Positions 1 through 9,140 of a stretch of DNA of 56,792 nucleotides are shown in pieces. Source of the stretch: Levilactobacillus yonginensis (lineage in GTDB: Bacteria; Bacillota; Bacilli; Lactobacillales; Lactobacillaceae); contig NZ_RHNO01000018.1 of assembly GCF_003946265.1 (NCBI RefSeq), positions 1-56,792 of the forward strand, given 5' to 3'. The first letter of the stretch is position 1. Each line of letters begins with the position of its first letter. The notes under the pieces are model-generated. The model had not been told where the DNA came from. It saw only the letters and a list, made by a program, of their open reading frames with translations, and did not search any database. Both the position numbers and the translations under genes were made by a program.

Positions 1-115
1 TTCCTCAGTGAGATACTGTTTAGTGTACACAAAATTTCGAAACATTTTTATTTACAGAGCTTGACTAAACGTAGGAAAATGAGTCTGAGACAAAATTCTA
101 AAATTTGAACTAGTA

Positions 116-158
116 AGTGGTGTTAATTGCCGATTCGTAGCAATTAACACCACTTTTC
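116..158 (+). terminator. Rho-independent terminator of a gene left of the window
   Basis: A perfect 15-bp stem (116-130 with 140-154) with a 9-nt loop is followed by TTTT and a pyrimidine run on the plus strand. The opposite strand has no U-tract, so it points right and ends a gene that lies before base 1. Confidence 0.75.
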
Positions 159-268
159 TCTAATAAAAATCTTACCAACTTATTTGGTGAGATTATCATC
201 TCGTGGCTTTACCGCCAATCATTAGACGGTTAGTTAGTAGATGCTTATCGTTGAACCAACTGGGCGAC

Positions 269-303
269 AAAAAAATCGAGGTACCAACCAACGGGCACCT
301 CGA
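269..303 (-). terminator. Terminator of the MerR regulator gene
   Basis: Read on the minus strand, a 9-bp stem with one mismatch is followed by seven T. It lies about 45 bases past the stop of the leftward merR-type gene. Confidence 0.7.
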
Positions 304-347
304 AACTAGGTTTGCTTCATGTCAATTTGCCTCATCCGGTCCAAATT

Positions 348-764
348 TTAGATGACCTGATCATCTAATTCGCCGATTTGTTCAATCATGGTTTCTAACT
401 CACTATGTGAGAGGGTGGAACGAGTCAGTGCTTCAGCCATTTCATCGGTCAGTCCTGAGAGGGCCGCGTAGAAATGCTGATTGTCGATGAACTGGGTGTG
501 TTTACCCGTGATAAAACGTAAGGTATCTGCGCAACAGGTGGCGCTTACATTTTCCGAACGCAACTGTAAGATGTGTTTGATTTCTGCGAGAGGAAGGCCC
601 GCTCGCTTCAAACTATGAATAATTCGGTAAGTCGCAAGGTCACTTACTGTGTATTGACGGTAGTTACGGGCGGTTCTTACGGGAACTAGCAAGCCAGCCT
701 TCTCGTAAAACCGCAGTGTATCTCGACTACACCCCACCTTAGCCGCAAATTCAGTCATGTTCAT
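348..764 (-). CDS. MerR family transcriptional regulator
   Basis: This is a 138-aa one-component regulator. The N-terminal winged-helix DNA-binding domain (about residues 3-70) has the MerR signature TLRFYEKAGLL followed by RxYxxxDLxxxxxI. A dimerisation helix and a short effector segment follow, with an adjacent Cys-Cys pair near residue 77. The ligand cannot be told; the protein lacks the metal-site pattern I would expect of MerR or ZntR, so a stress or alcohol/aldehyde-type regulator (AdhR/NmlR-like) is only a possibility. A TTG at 770 in frame is nearer to GAGGAG (775-780), but the ATG at 764, 10 nt past AGGAG, gives the usual MNMTEFAAK start. It stands alone on the minus strand with its own terminator and no target gene beside it. 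Confidence 0.85.
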   Translation of the reverse strand: MNMTEFAAKVGCSRDTLRFYEKAGLLVPVRTARNYRQYTVSDLATYRIIHSLKRAGLPLAEIKHILQLRSENVSATCCADTLRFITGKHTQFIDNQHFYAALSGLTDEMAEALTRSTLSHSELETMIEQIGELDDQVI

Positions 765-869
765 AATCAATCATCTCCTCTGATTGCCGTTAGGATAACA
801 CGCTGGCCCACTAAAGGTTTAAATAACGCGGTTAAATCCCGATTTTTAACCGAGGTTCGTTTAGTTTAT

Positions 870-905
870 AAAAAAATCGACTTATCTGCTTGGCGGGTAA
901 GTCGA
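870..905 (-). terminator. Second terminator downstream of the HAD phosphatase operon
   Basis: On the minus strand an 8-bp stem (898-905 with 877-884) is followed by seven T (870-876). It lies 140 bases past the end of the HAD gene and may back up the nearer hairpin. Confidence 0.65.
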
Positions 906-962
906 TAACACTTGTAATATTTTGGGTAATCATAGCATTGGTAATTTCCTATAGGTCACCCA

Positions 963-1024
963 AAAAATACTATCCAAAGTCACGCCGAGTTTAGTCGGGT
1001 TCGTCACTTAGAGATAGTATTTTC
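963..1024 (-). terminator. Terminator of the lipL-like / HD / HAD operon
   Basis: A perfect 11-bp inverted repeat (964-974 with 1013-1023) encloses a long loop that can fold a second small CCGA/TCGG stem. On the minus strand it ends in TTTTTT. It sits just after the HAD stop codon. Confidence 0.6.
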
Positions 1025-1043
1025 AATGACTTAGTAAGGTGGT

Positions 1044-1853
1044 TTAGTCTAATGCGTACTTACGAATGGCAGCAGCTACACCATCCTCGGCGTTGGTCAA
1101 CGTGACCGCTTGGGCGGCTTCTTTGACTTCGTCGATGGCGTTGCCCATGGCGACACCTAAGCCGGCGTATTTGATCATGGTCAAATCATTGCCTTGATCG
1201 CCTAGGGCCATGACGTCAGCTGGCGTCAGGCCTAGTTTGGTGACCAACTCGTGGAGGGTGTTCCCCTTGCTGGCGTTTTTGTTCATGATTTCCACGAAGT
1301 AGGGTTCACTCTGTACGACGTAGAACCGATCCTTCAGGTCCTGGGGAATCAACGGTACGATGCGGTTGATTTCTTTAGGGTCACCCACGAACATGGCTTT
1401 AGAAATGGTCAAGTCACGGCTCATTTCGCTGGGGTCGCGGTACCGAATGAACATCTTGACCAGGTAACTTTCACCAATCGTGTAAGCACTGATGTTTTTG
1501 TTGGTGGTGTAGATGTAGTCGGGCGTTTCAATCTGAAAATTGATTTGGAGTTTCCGAGCAGCGGCTTCTAAGTCGACGTAGTTATCATAACTAAGTGAGT
1601 GGTACGTCAACACGTTGCCAGAGACAGTTTGGGCTACCGAGCCGTTGAGTGTGATGGCATACTGTTCATCACCGTTGATGCCTAAAGCATCCAGGTAGGG
1701 TTGGACCCCAGCCAGGGGCCGGCCGGTACAGAGGACGACTTTGATGCCTTGTTTGAGGGCGGCCTGAACGGCAGTCACCGTTGCGGGAGCCAGTTCGTTT
1801 TTTTCGTTCAGCAGGGTACCGTCGATGTCGATTGCAATTAATTTGATGGTCAT
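1044..1853 (-). CDS. Cof-type HAD-IIB sugar/nucleotide phosphatase
   Basis: This 269-aa cytosolic hydrolase belongs to the Cof subfamily of haloacid dehalogenase phosphatases, which remove phosphate from small metabolites (flavin, sugar or nucleotide phosphates). All four HAD motifs are visible: DIDGT with D9 and D11, the motif II Thr in CTGRP (T43), K196 in ASKG, and GDQGND (D219, D223) for Mg2+. The cap segment lies between motifs II and III, as expected for class IIB. The ATG at 1853 starts 4 bases after the stop of the upstream HD gene, with AAGGAG overlapping that gene's end. It is the last gene of a three-gene operon. Its exact substrate cannot be deduced. Confidence 0.92.
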   Translation of the reverse strand: MTIKLIAIDIDGTLLNEKNELAPATVTAVQAALKQGIKVVLCTGRPLAGVQPYLDALGINGDEQYAITLNGSVAQTVSGNVLTYHSLSYDNYVDLEAAARKLQINFQIETPDYIYTTNKNISAYTIGESYLVKMFIRYRDPSEMSRDLTISKAMFVGDPKEINRIVPLIPQDLKDRFYVVQSEPYFVEIMNKNASKGNTLHELVTKLGLTPADVMALGDQGNDLTMIKYAGLGVAMGNAIDEVKEAAQAVTLTNAEDGVAAAIRKYALD

Positions 1854-1857
1854 CTGG

Positions 1858-3222
1858 TTAAATCTCCTTGGGTTGAATGAGTTGGTTGTTTTGAATGTAA
1901 CTCCCGAATTCATCGTAGATCGGTTGGAAAATTTCGGGTGCGTCGTCACCGGGATTCAACATTTCTTTCGGGAAGAAGAAGCGTTGATCCCCGCTGAATT
2001 TACCGCGAATGGCGTTGACCAGGTCGGACACCGTTGAAAGTTCAAGCAAGGTACCGTCTGGTTCTTGTAACTCAATCTGGGTCAACGGATACGTCATCTT
2101 TGGATCGTAGGCGTCATCGTATGGCAGATCATAGCTGTTGTCGGTGGCGGTGTAGTAGTCGGTGTTAAAACCAACTGAACGAATCATTTCTTGAAGTTGG
2201 GGTAACAGGGATTGCGTTTCAGCGGTGTACTCCGCACTTTTGAGCGGTTTGCGATCGAGGAAGCGGTGCGCGAGGTCGGCCAAAATTTCGTCCGGTGACT
2301 GGCGCCAGTGAATGAAGTAGGTCGTGAGGACACCGTCGTCCAAGTTTAAGTAGTCTTGGAGGTCGAACTGGTGATTGAAGAACGGTAAGAGGAGGTGGGG
2401 GATGAAACTTTCGTCACTTTCCCCGGCCTGATAAAGTTCGTTAGCCCGTCCCAGTAGGTGGTCCAAGATGACTTCCATGGCCCGAGATACCGGGTGGAAG
2501 TAGACTTGTTGGTACATTTGGAATCGACTGACGATGTAGTCTTCTACCGCATGCATGCCGTTCATGGCAAAGGCGATGCCGTCCTTGTAGGGCCGCATGA
2601 CCCGTAGAATCCGGGTGAGGTCGAACGTTCCATACTGTGTGCCTGTGTAGTAGGCGTCACGTAACAGGTAATCCATGCGATCGGCGTCGATTTGACTGGA
2701 GATCATTTGAACGACCTGTGGGTTGGGGTACGTTTTTTGAATCACGCTTGCGACTTCGGCTGGAAAGGTTGGGCTCACCTGGCGTAAGACTTGGTTAACC
2801 TCGGTTTCCGGGGAAGTTAGGATTTCAACGGTGATGGCTTCATGGTCGGTATGGAAGATGTGTTCAAACGTGTGTGAGTATGGTCCGTGACCGATATCGT
2901 GGAGTAGGGCCGCACATAGTGCAGTCAAACGTTCGCCGTCGTCCCAACCGCCATCGCCCGGCGTTTTGGTCGGGTAGTTACGCTGGAAGTTGTCACAGAT
3001 TTGGCGCGTAATTTCGTAGACCCCCAGGGAGTGGGTGAAGCGGGAGTGCTCCGCCCCATGGAAAATCAGCGAAGCCGTACCAAGTTGCTTGATTCGACGA
3101 AGACGCTGGAACTCCCGGGTGTTGATAAGGTCCAGAATAATTTGATGTTGTACGTAAATGTAATTGTGAACGGGGTCCCGGAAAACTTTTTCACGGGGCA
3201 ACCGCGTTTCGGCGTATGTCAC
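1858..3222 (-). CDS. HD-domain phosphohydrolase (YwfO / dNTPase-like)
   Basis: This 454-aa HD-superfamily protein resembles B. subtilis YwfO and the enterococcal dNTP triphosphohydrolase related to SAMHD1. The metal-binding residues are visible: H64 in the RFTHSLG segment, H108-D109 in [12 protein letters not shown], and D179/D181 in the [12 protein letters not shown] helix. The likely reaction is hydrolysis of dNTPs to nucleoside and triphosphate; a role in (p)ppGpp or other nucleotide turnover is not excluded. The start is a GTG at 3222 with AAGGAGG seven bases upstream. It sits 20 bases after the lipL-like gene, and this pairing of ywfO with ywfL-type genes is also known in Bacillus. Full length for the family. 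Confidence 0.9.
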   Translation of the reverse strand: MTYAETRLPREKVFRDPVHNYIYVQHQIILDLINTREFQRLRRIKQLGTASLIFHGAEHSRFTHSLGVYEITRQICDNFQRNYPTKTPGDGGWDDGERLTALCAALLHDIGHGPYSHTFEHIFHTDHEAITVEILTSPETEVNQVLRQVSPTFPAEVASVIQKTYPNPQVVQMISSQIDADRMDYLLRDAYYTGTQYGTFDLTRILRVMRPYKDGIAFAMNGMHAVEDYIVSRFQMYQQVYFHPVSRAMEVILDHLLGRANELYQAGESDESFIPHLLLPFFNHQFDLQDYLNLDDGVLTTYFIHWRQSPDEILADLAHRFLDRKPLKSAEYTAETQSLLPQLQEMIRSVGFNTDYYTATDNSYDLPYDDAYDPKMTYPLTQIELQEPDGTLLELSTVSDLVNAIRGKFSGDQRFFFPKEMLNPGDDAPEIFQPIYDEFGSYIQNNQLIQPKEI

Positions 3223-3242
3223 ACTGATTCCTCCTTAACTTT

Positions 3243-4073
3243 TTATGGGGTCAACCGGGGTTGCCGGCGGGCCATCTGGGCGGTCGCATGTTCTAAAGAA
3301 GTTGTAAATTCAGGCGTCGCCATGGCGGTAGCCAATGATTCGTGGCCGATTGTGATTCCCGCCTCTTCCAATGCCGTGGTGAACCGCGTTTCAGCGTCGA
3401 TTAAGCTGATGGGTTGCTTCAAAAGGTCGGCAGTAGTGGTCATGACGGTTGGGTCCACGTCAGGGAAGTCCCAGACGTTTTCCTCACCCGCCAGGCCGGC
3501 TTGATAAAAGTCCCGTACCAGGTGGCCACGAGCAGCTTGATTGCCATTTACGCCCAGATACAACATTGTCACTAAGGCGTGCGGACTGCGCCGTTGAGCA
3601 ATACCGGCAATTTTAAGGCCGTTAACGCTAAGGTCGAAGTCGCCGGGACAATAGGAATTGGTGATTTCATAATGTTCTAAGGCTAGCTCGGGCCAAGCAG
3701 CGGCCACGAGGTCCATCATTTGGCTGTATGCAGCATCGACACTGAGTGGGGGCGTTGTGAGCGGGGCAAACAGGGAAACGTTAAGGACGCCACCATCGCT
3801 AACGACAGCTAAGCCCCCAGAGTTTCGCAGAACTACGTCATAGCCATGGCCTTGAACGGCTCTAATTGCCGCTCTAAGGTGGGGAAGCCGCTTATCCTTC
3901 AGTCCCATGATAACGGTGGGCTGCATCGTCCAGAAGTGCAGAATGGGCGTCTGAAGCTGTGGTACAAGGTCTAGTAGAGCATTGGTGTAACCAAACGCCT
4001 GATTCTTTTGATTAGCTGGGATCGGCGTTGTCACGGTCTGAATTTTGTCTGTGGGGAGGTCAAAGGGAACCAT
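3243..4073 (-). CDS. LipL-type octanoyl/lipoyl protein transferase
   Basis: This 276-aa member of the biotin/lipoate protein ligase fold most resembles LipL, which moves octanoyl or lipoyl groups from GcvH to E2 subunits. The segment RNSGGLAVVSDGGVLNVS (about 83-100) matches the lipoate-binding RRxGGGxVxxD loop. SYCPGDFDLSVNG carries C142, the nucleophile position of LipL/LipM, and K154 follows at the ligase lysine. The Cys favours amidotransferase over ATP-dependent ligase, but lipoate-protein ligase A is the alternative. ATG at 4073 has a weak GAAGGCGG site. First gene of the operon with the HD protein and the HAD phosphatase. Confidence 0.82.
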   Translation of the reverse strand: MVPFDLPTDKIQTVTTPIPANQKNQAFGYTNALLDLVPQLQTPILHFWTMQPTVIMGLKDKRLPHLRAAIRAVQGHGYDVVLRNSGGLAVVSDGGVLNVSLFAPLTTPPLSVDAAYSQMMDLVAAAWPELALEHYEITNSYCPGDFDLSVNGLKIAGIAQRRSPHALVTMLYLGVNGNQAARGHLVRDFYQAGLAGEENVWDFPDVDPTVMTTTADLLKQPISLIDAETRFTTALEEAGITIGHESLATAMATPEFTTSLEHATAQMARRQPRLTP

Positions 4074-4194
4074 CGAACCCGCCTTCTTTCGTCCAATATC
4101 TTCAGTGTCCCATTATACTAGAAAACGCTTGCTACGTCATGGTCTGGACCATTCTTACCAAATACATAGGAATCGTCGGCTAAATATGATTGGC

Positions 4195-4320
4195 AACTCC
4201 GTCACGGCCGGCAGAAACTACGCCCGGTGAGGCAGACCTGGAGCCTAAGGAGCGGTCTCCAGGGCGCCTTTGAAGCTCCAAGCCCGAGTTTCAAAGGACG
4301 GCCAGTCCTCTAAGGCCGAG
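4195..4320. repeat. Tandem direct repeat, unit 1 (126 bp)
   Basis: This 126-bp unit is followed directly by a second copy that differs at about six positions. Each unit can fold two small stems: CCTGGAG with CTCCAGG, and CCTTTGAA with TTCAAAGG. It forms the left half of a MITE-like element. Confidence 0.9.
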
Positions 4321-4446
4321 AACTCCGTCACGGCCGACAGGAACTACGCCCGGTGAGGCAGACCTGGAGCCTGAGGAGCGGTCTCCAGGGCGCCTTTAAA
4401 CCTCCAAGCCCGAGTTTCAAAGGACGGCCAGTCCTCTAAGGCCGGG
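4321..4446. repeat. Tandem direct repeat, unit 2 (126 bp)
   Basis: Second copy of the unit at 4195-4320, joined to it without a spacer. The last 16 bases form the left arm of the hairpin that continues to 4469. Confidence 0.9.
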
Positions 4447-4469
4447 AAATTCGCCCGACCTTAGAGGAC
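4431..4469. repeat. 16-bp hairpin inside the MITE-like element
   Basis: Arms 4431-4446 and 4454-4469 pair with one mismatch around a 7-nt loop. No U-tract follows, so it is not a standard terminator. If transcribed it would be a very stable RNA stem. Confidence 0.75.
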
Positions 4470-4713
4470 ATCCACGGGGCTCCGTTCCTGCCAACCGTGA
4501 CTCTGCGTGGTGAAAATATATTGGTGTAACAATCTAAATTAAAAAAATTGAAGTGTCGATCTCCATTTGGCTTAGAGAGCTAGTATTTGAAGAACTTCAA
4601 TCTACTAGTTAATGCTTGTAGCTGTTTCGTTAATTTCATTCATTTAGGAGGGCTGACTAAAATATAACTGTGAATGATTTATGTGTGATAGGCGTCGTAA
4701 ACATTAGCTGTAA

Positions 4714-4858
4714 GGACACTTCTCTGGGGCTCAGTGGTGAAATTATTCTTAGTTGGGGCGGTTTTCCTCAGCCTAAAATAAGGTTGAGCTTAAAGACTTG
4801 GCGTTTTTTCAAGGCTTCAAGTCGTGTCCACCACGTTCTAGTCCCAAAGAAGTGTCCG
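4714..4858. mobile_element. 145-bp element with 15-bp terminal inverted repeats
   Basis: GGACACTTCTCTGGG (4714-4728) recurs inverted at 4843-4857 with one mismatch. GTAA lies on both flanks (4710-4713 and 4859-4862) and could be a target duplication. The inner part resembles 8455-8500 of this window on the same strand. No coding capacity. Called a MITE-like remnant on structure only. Confidence 0.45.
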
Positions 4859-4960
4859 GTAAGGCGAAATTATACCTGTTGAGAAACGTATAAATAGTAT
4901 GTTTTCATAGTTAAATGAACTATAATTAAAACAGACAATTCACGGAAAGGAAGTGTGCAA

Positions 4961-5401
4961 ATGGATCAGTTATCAACGGGGGTGCCCGTCATGATTCACT
5001 TGGAAACGCACATTAAACAAAACGACGACGTTTCCGACTACCGCTTGGATGTGGATGGTCAGCTGGTTCAGATGGGGACTAACCTCTATCTGCGCTACCT
5101 GGAACCAAATAATGAGACCGGGGAACAGACACCAGTCACCATGAAATTCACGCCCGAGGGTGATGTGCATTTGACCCGTAATGCGGAAGCGGAGTTACGA
5201 CTCCACTTTGTGAGCGGGAAGCGGGTTACGGCCCGGTACAAGACACCTTATGGCATTATGCCGATTGAAACCGTTACGCCATTTTTGGAAACGAGTTTCA
5301 AGGAACGGCCGTTCAGCGGTAACGTTAAAATTGATTACCTCCTGTATGCGGGAGAAGAATTGGTTGGTAACTACAAGATTCGATTGCAATTTACGGCATA
5401 A
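4961..5401 (+). CDS. DUF1934 (YwiB-like) beta-barrel protein
   Basis: A 146-aa cytosolic protein of the DUF1934/YwiB family, predicted to form a calycin-like beta barrel. Alternating hydrophobic and polar strands run throughout (for example YRLDVDGQLVQMG and VKIDYLLYAGEELVGNYKIRLQF), and there is no signal peptide or membrane segment. The molecular function of the family is not established. ATG at 4961 lies seven bases after AAGGAAG; a GTG at 4955 in frame is too close to that site. It is the first gene before rpoE (about 45 bases on) and pyrG, an order found in other lactobacilli. Confidence 0.85.
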   Translation: MDQLSTGVPVMIHLETHIKQNDDVSDYRLDVDGQLVQMGTNLYLRYLEPNNETGEQTPVTMKFTPEGDVHLTRNAEAELRLHFVSGKRVTARYKTPYGIMPIETVTPFLETSFKERPFSGNVKIDYLLYAGEELVGNYKIRLQFTA

Positions 5402-5445
5402 ACGAGTATCATATTTCGTAGACTGTGGAAAGGACGTGCACCAGT

Positions 5446-6105
5446 TTGGAATTAAAAGTCTTTGAGGGCCAGAATAAAAAGGAATTATCAATGATCGAAG
5501 TTGCTCACGCCATTTTGTCTCAGCACGGCGACGTGATGGGGTTTGCCGACTTAGCTAACGCCGTCCAATCATACTTGGGCGACAGCGACGAAGAGATTCG
5601 TGACCGGCTGTCCCAATTCTATACGGATTTAAATGTCGATGGTAGTTTCATTTCTCTGGGTGATAACCTTTGGGGACTGCGAACTTGGTATCCGTTTGAA
5701 TCCATCGATGAAGCAACGGTTCACGCTGAGGAAGATGAAGATCAACCTAAGCGTAAGAAGCGTAAGAAGGTTAATGCCTTCTTGGCTGACACGACAGATG
5801 ACGATGATGTGATCGACTACGATGATGATGATCCCGAAGACGACGACAACAGCAGTTATGCTGATGACGACGATGACGATGATGACACCACCACCGGCTC
5901 AACACCAGACCTGGGCAAGCTCCAGACTGGGTTGGGTATCGACGACGATGACGAAGAAGACGGTTCGGAAGATATTCCGGACGGTATCGAAGACCAGCTT
6001 TCCCAAATGGAAACGCCGGACGACGATGACGACGAAAGTCTCGACTTCTCCGCTGACGATGACGAAGCCGACGATGATGAAGATGACGACGAACAACAGA
6101 AATAA
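5446..6105 (+). CDS. rpoE: RNA polymerase delta subunit
   Basis: A 219-aa delta subunit of Gram-positive RNA polymerase. Residues 1 to about 90 form the folded HARE-HTH domain, with [12 protein letters not shown] and [12 protein letters not shown] as clear landmarks. A short basic patch, KRKKRKK, precedes a long C-terminal tail made mostly of Asp and Glu. The subunit speeds promoter recycling and makes initiation sensitive to NTP levels, which fits its place directly before a CTP-controlled pyrG. I place the start at TTG 5446, giving [15 protein letters not shown]; a GTG at 5425 in frame would add seven residues unlike the family. The tail is encoded by a GAY-rich low-complexity stretch (5790-6105). 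Confidence 0.93.
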   Translation: MELKVFEGQNKKELSMIEVAHAILSQHGDVMGFADLANAVQSYLGDSDEEIRDRLSQFYTDLNVDGSFISLGDNLWGLRTWYPFESIDEATVHAEEDEDQPKRKKRKKVNAFLADTTDDDDVIDYDDDDPEDDDNSSYADDDDDDDDTTTGSTPDLGKLQTGLGIDDDDEEDGSEDIPDGIEDQLSQMETPDDDDDESLDFSADDDEADDDEDDDEQQK

Positions 6106-6120
6106 ATTTTCTAAGTTCGC

Positions 6121-6149
6121 TTGACCTCCTCCCCAAAAGCAGGTATTAT
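6121..6149 (+). promoter_or_regulatory. pyrG promoter
   Basis: TTGACC (6121-6126) and TATTAT (6144-6149) are separated by 17 bp. Seven bases downstream lies GGGCTCC, which fits the initiation sequence used for reiterative transcription at pyrG. Confidence 0.8.
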
Positions 6150-6156
6150 ATTTTTT

Positions 6157-7884
<1,728 letters not shown>

Positions 7885-7912
7885 GTTTTAAATGGTTTAA
7901 TCATTGAATAGA

Positions 7913-7966
7913 GGAAGCCCCACCACCAAACGTTGATAAAACGCTTGGTGGCGGGGCTTCTTTTTG
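7913..7966 (+). terminator. pyrG terminator
   Basis: A G/C-rich stem (GAAGCCCC with GGGGCTTC, extended by CACCA/TGGTG) is followed by TTTTTG, about 30 bases after the pyrG stop. Confidence 0.85.
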
Positions 7967-8187
7967 TCTGTAGTGCAGATATATTAATTTAATTTTGTAA
8001 ACGTTACTTGAATGAATGAGTTCAGCGGAAACGTTGTTTAAACTTTAATAGCACCAGATAACAGCCATAGCTTGCATACTTGTGAACGATAGTGTGATTT
8101 AAATTAAGGTCTAAAGATTTGAAAACACTGAATCACCAATTATGCTTGATACAACAAGGATTGGGTATTGTTGTTTAGTCAGAAATA

Positions 8188-8560
8188 GTGGGGAACTGCC
8201 GCCTGACTGTTTGCCAAGTTTGGACCGGAACGCGGTGGGAAGGACGGGACAAGTCAAAGGATGTGCCCCTCGCTTGCAGCCGCAAACCACGTCCTCGGCT
8301 ACCTAAGTGCTTAGTGGAGCGCCAATAATACTGAATAAGTGCTGTCATCCAGGTATTTAAGCTAGCTTAGTTTCTAAGAACCCGTTTAACCGGAGGTGGT
8401 CAGAGGGTGGAGCCCGCTGTGTCGACGGTGTTAGCCGAATTTCGGCTTACAGCGTGGGACGTGTTTGGAGACTGGTGGTTTTCCAGGCTTCAAACCGATC
8501 CGAAGGACCGCTTTTCAGGCCGAAGGCGTTCCCCACAGCAGGCGGAATCTCTGACCGCCG
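8188..8560. repeat. Structured non-coding segment related to the 4.7-kb element
   Basis: The part 8455-8500 aligns with 4788-4822 on the same strand (shared GAGACTGG/AAGACTTGG and AGGCTTCAA blocks). Inverted copies of GTGGGGAAC and CCGCCTG lie near both ends but in different order, so it is not a clean inverted-repeat element. Probably a degraded copy of an intergenic repeat family. Confidence 0.35.
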
Positions 8561-8580
8561 CAGGTGGCCAATTAACCAGT

Positions 8581-9000
8581 TTATTTTTCAACGATACTAG
8601 CTACAGCGGCTTCGATGGCGGGAATCAGGGGGCTGTGTGCATCGATGCCGGTTTCATCAAACCGGGCCTGCCACCAGCTCCGACGAATAGTTTGTACCTG
8701 CTCAACCACGGTCTCCCCCGTGGCGGTCAGTGAGAGCAACTGGGCTTTACCGGTCCCAGCGGTCTTAGTCAGATAGGTTAAGTTTTGGAGTTTATTGACC
8801 TCTCTAGTGGTCAATCCCTTGTCGATGACCAGTGACTTGGCCACCTGGTTCTGATTAATACCGGGCTGTTCGTGAATCGTGAGTAACACGCAGGCTGCGG
8901 TAGGGTTCAGTCCCAGTTCGGCGAACGCCTCACGCGTATCTTTATAATATTTACGGTGCAGGATGGAAATGTCCTGAGCCAGGTAGCCTAAGTCTTTCAT
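8581..9000 (-). CDS. MarR family transcriptional regulator (als regulator candidate)
   Basis: A 139-aa winged-helix regulator of the MarR family. Residues about 45-100 form the wHTH: CVLLTIHEQPGINQNQVAKSL, then the recognition helix and the wing around KTAGTGKAQ. MarR proteins act as dimers that lose DNA affinity on binding small ligands. ATG at 9000 has AAGGAG six bases upstream; longer in-frame readings back to 9078 run through the operators. It is divergent from alsS-budA, and two palindromes in the shared promoter region suggest it represses both itself and the acetolactate operon. The ligand is unknown; pyruvate or an organic acid would make physiological sense but this is inference. Confidence 0.88.
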   Translation of the reverse strand: MKDLGYLAQDISILHRKYYKDTREAFAELGLNPTAACVLLTIHEQPGINQNQVAKSLVIDKGLTTREVNKLQNLTYLTKTAGTGKAQLLSLTATGETVVEQVQTIRRSWWQARFDETGIDAHSPLIPAIEAAVASIVEK

Positions 9001-9022
9001 TTGAAACTCCTTTCGAAATGAT

Positions 9023-9040
9023 GTGTTGACAAAACAACAC
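9023..9040. promoter_or_regulatory. Operator 1 (MarR-type palindrome)
   Basis: GTGTTG and CAACAC form a perfect inverted repeat around six bases. It covers the -35 box of the alsS promoter (9027-9032) and the expected start point of the marR transcript. Confidence 0.75.
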
Positions 9041-9054
9041 AACCTGATTATCAT
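9027..9054 (+). promoter_or_regulatory. alsS-budA promoter
   Basis: TTGACA (9027-9032) and TATCAT (9049-9054) are 16 bp apart. Transcription would start near 9061, at the edge of operator 2. Confidence 0.65.
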
Positions 9055-9075
9055 GGTTATATGTTGACTTGTCAA
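9047..9075 (-). promoter_or_regulatory. marR promoter
   Basis: On the minus strand TTGACA (9075-9070) and GATAAT (9052-9047) are 17 bp apart. Its -10 box overlaps the -10 box of the alsS promoter, so the two promoters should exclude each other. Confidence 0.75.
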
Positions 9076-9077
9076 CA
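9062..9077. promoter_or_regulatory. Operator 2 (MarR-type palindrome)
   Basis: TGTTGACTTGTCAACA is a perfect 7+7 palindrome around two bases. It covers the -35 box of the marR promoter and the expected start point of alsS. Centre-to-centre distance to operator 1 is 38 bp. Confidence 0.8.
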
Positions 9078-9140
9078 CGAACGAATTTTTAAACTTAATT
9101 AGCAGAATAGAAGAAAATATATAAAAGCGAGGTAATCTCC

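Larger units (their letters stand above)
1..347. other. Non-coding left edge of the window
   Basis: I see no convincing gene here. The stretch holds two opposing terminators: a rightward one at 116-158 that must serve a gene lying off the left end, and a leftward one at 269-303 that ends the merR-type gene. The rest is A/T-rich with no recognisable open frame. Confidence 0.6.
781..1043. other. Gap between merR-type gene and HAD phosphatase operon
   Basis: The gap holds two leftward terminators for the HAD operon (963-1024 and 870-905). It also holds the probable merR promoter on the minus strand, TTAAAC and TATCCT about 19 bp apart, which is the long spacer typical of MerR-controlled promoters. 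No gene is seen. Confidence 0.5.
4195..4507. mobile_element. MITE-like element with imperfect terminal inverted repeats
   Basis: The left end (GTCACGGCCGGCAG, from 4200) recurs inverted at the right end (reverse complement GTCACGGTTGGCAG, ending near 4502), giving an imperfect terminal inverted repeat of about 20-25 bp. Between them lie the two 126-bp tandem units and a 16-bp hairpin (4431-4469). There is no open frame, so it would depend on a transposase in trans. Element status is inference from structure; copy number in the genome was not checked. Confidence 0.5.
4074..4960. other. Long non-coding stretch with two MITE-like elements
   Basis: Nearly 890 bases without a credible gene. A 70-codon frame at 4670-4882 has no ribosome binding site and overlaps an inverted-repeat element, so it was not called. 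The stretch holds the repeat element at 4195-4507, a second at 4714-4858, and near its right end TATAAT (4921-4926), which could be the -10 of the next operon although no good -35 box precedes it. Confidence 0.6.
7885..8580. other. Non-coding stretch between pyrG and marR
   Basis: About 700 bases without a credible gene. After the pyrG terminator lies a CcpA-site-like sequence, TGTAAACGTTACTT (7996-8009, 13 of 14 positions of the consensus), not attached to any visible promoter. From 8188 to about 8560 the sequence becomes G/C-rich and structured, with GTGGGGAAC (8188-8196) repeated inverted at 8528-8536 and a stem AGCCGA/TCGGCT near 8432. Part of it resembles the element at 4714-4858. Confidence 0.5.

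Noticed and set aside
4670-4882. 70-codon frame in the long gap after the lipL-like gene
   Set aside because: No ribosome binding site, no similarity, and it overlaps an inverted-repeat element with 15-bp ends.
5790-6105. GAY trinucleotide repeat as a phase-variation tract
   Set aside because: The repeat is interrupted and irregular and encodes the normal acidic tail of delta; there is no long pure run.
5771-6136. Arg/His-rich frames opposite and within the rpoE tail
   Set aside because: They are shadows of the Asp codon repeats of rpoE and have no start context.
7996-8009. CcpA-like site downstream of pyrG
   Set aside because: It matches 13 of 14 positions but no promoter or gene lies at a useful distance, so it may be chance.
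8407-8733. 108-codon frame on the plus strand before marR
   Set aside because: It overlaps the marR gene antisense, lacks family similarity and its start lies in structured non-coding sequence.
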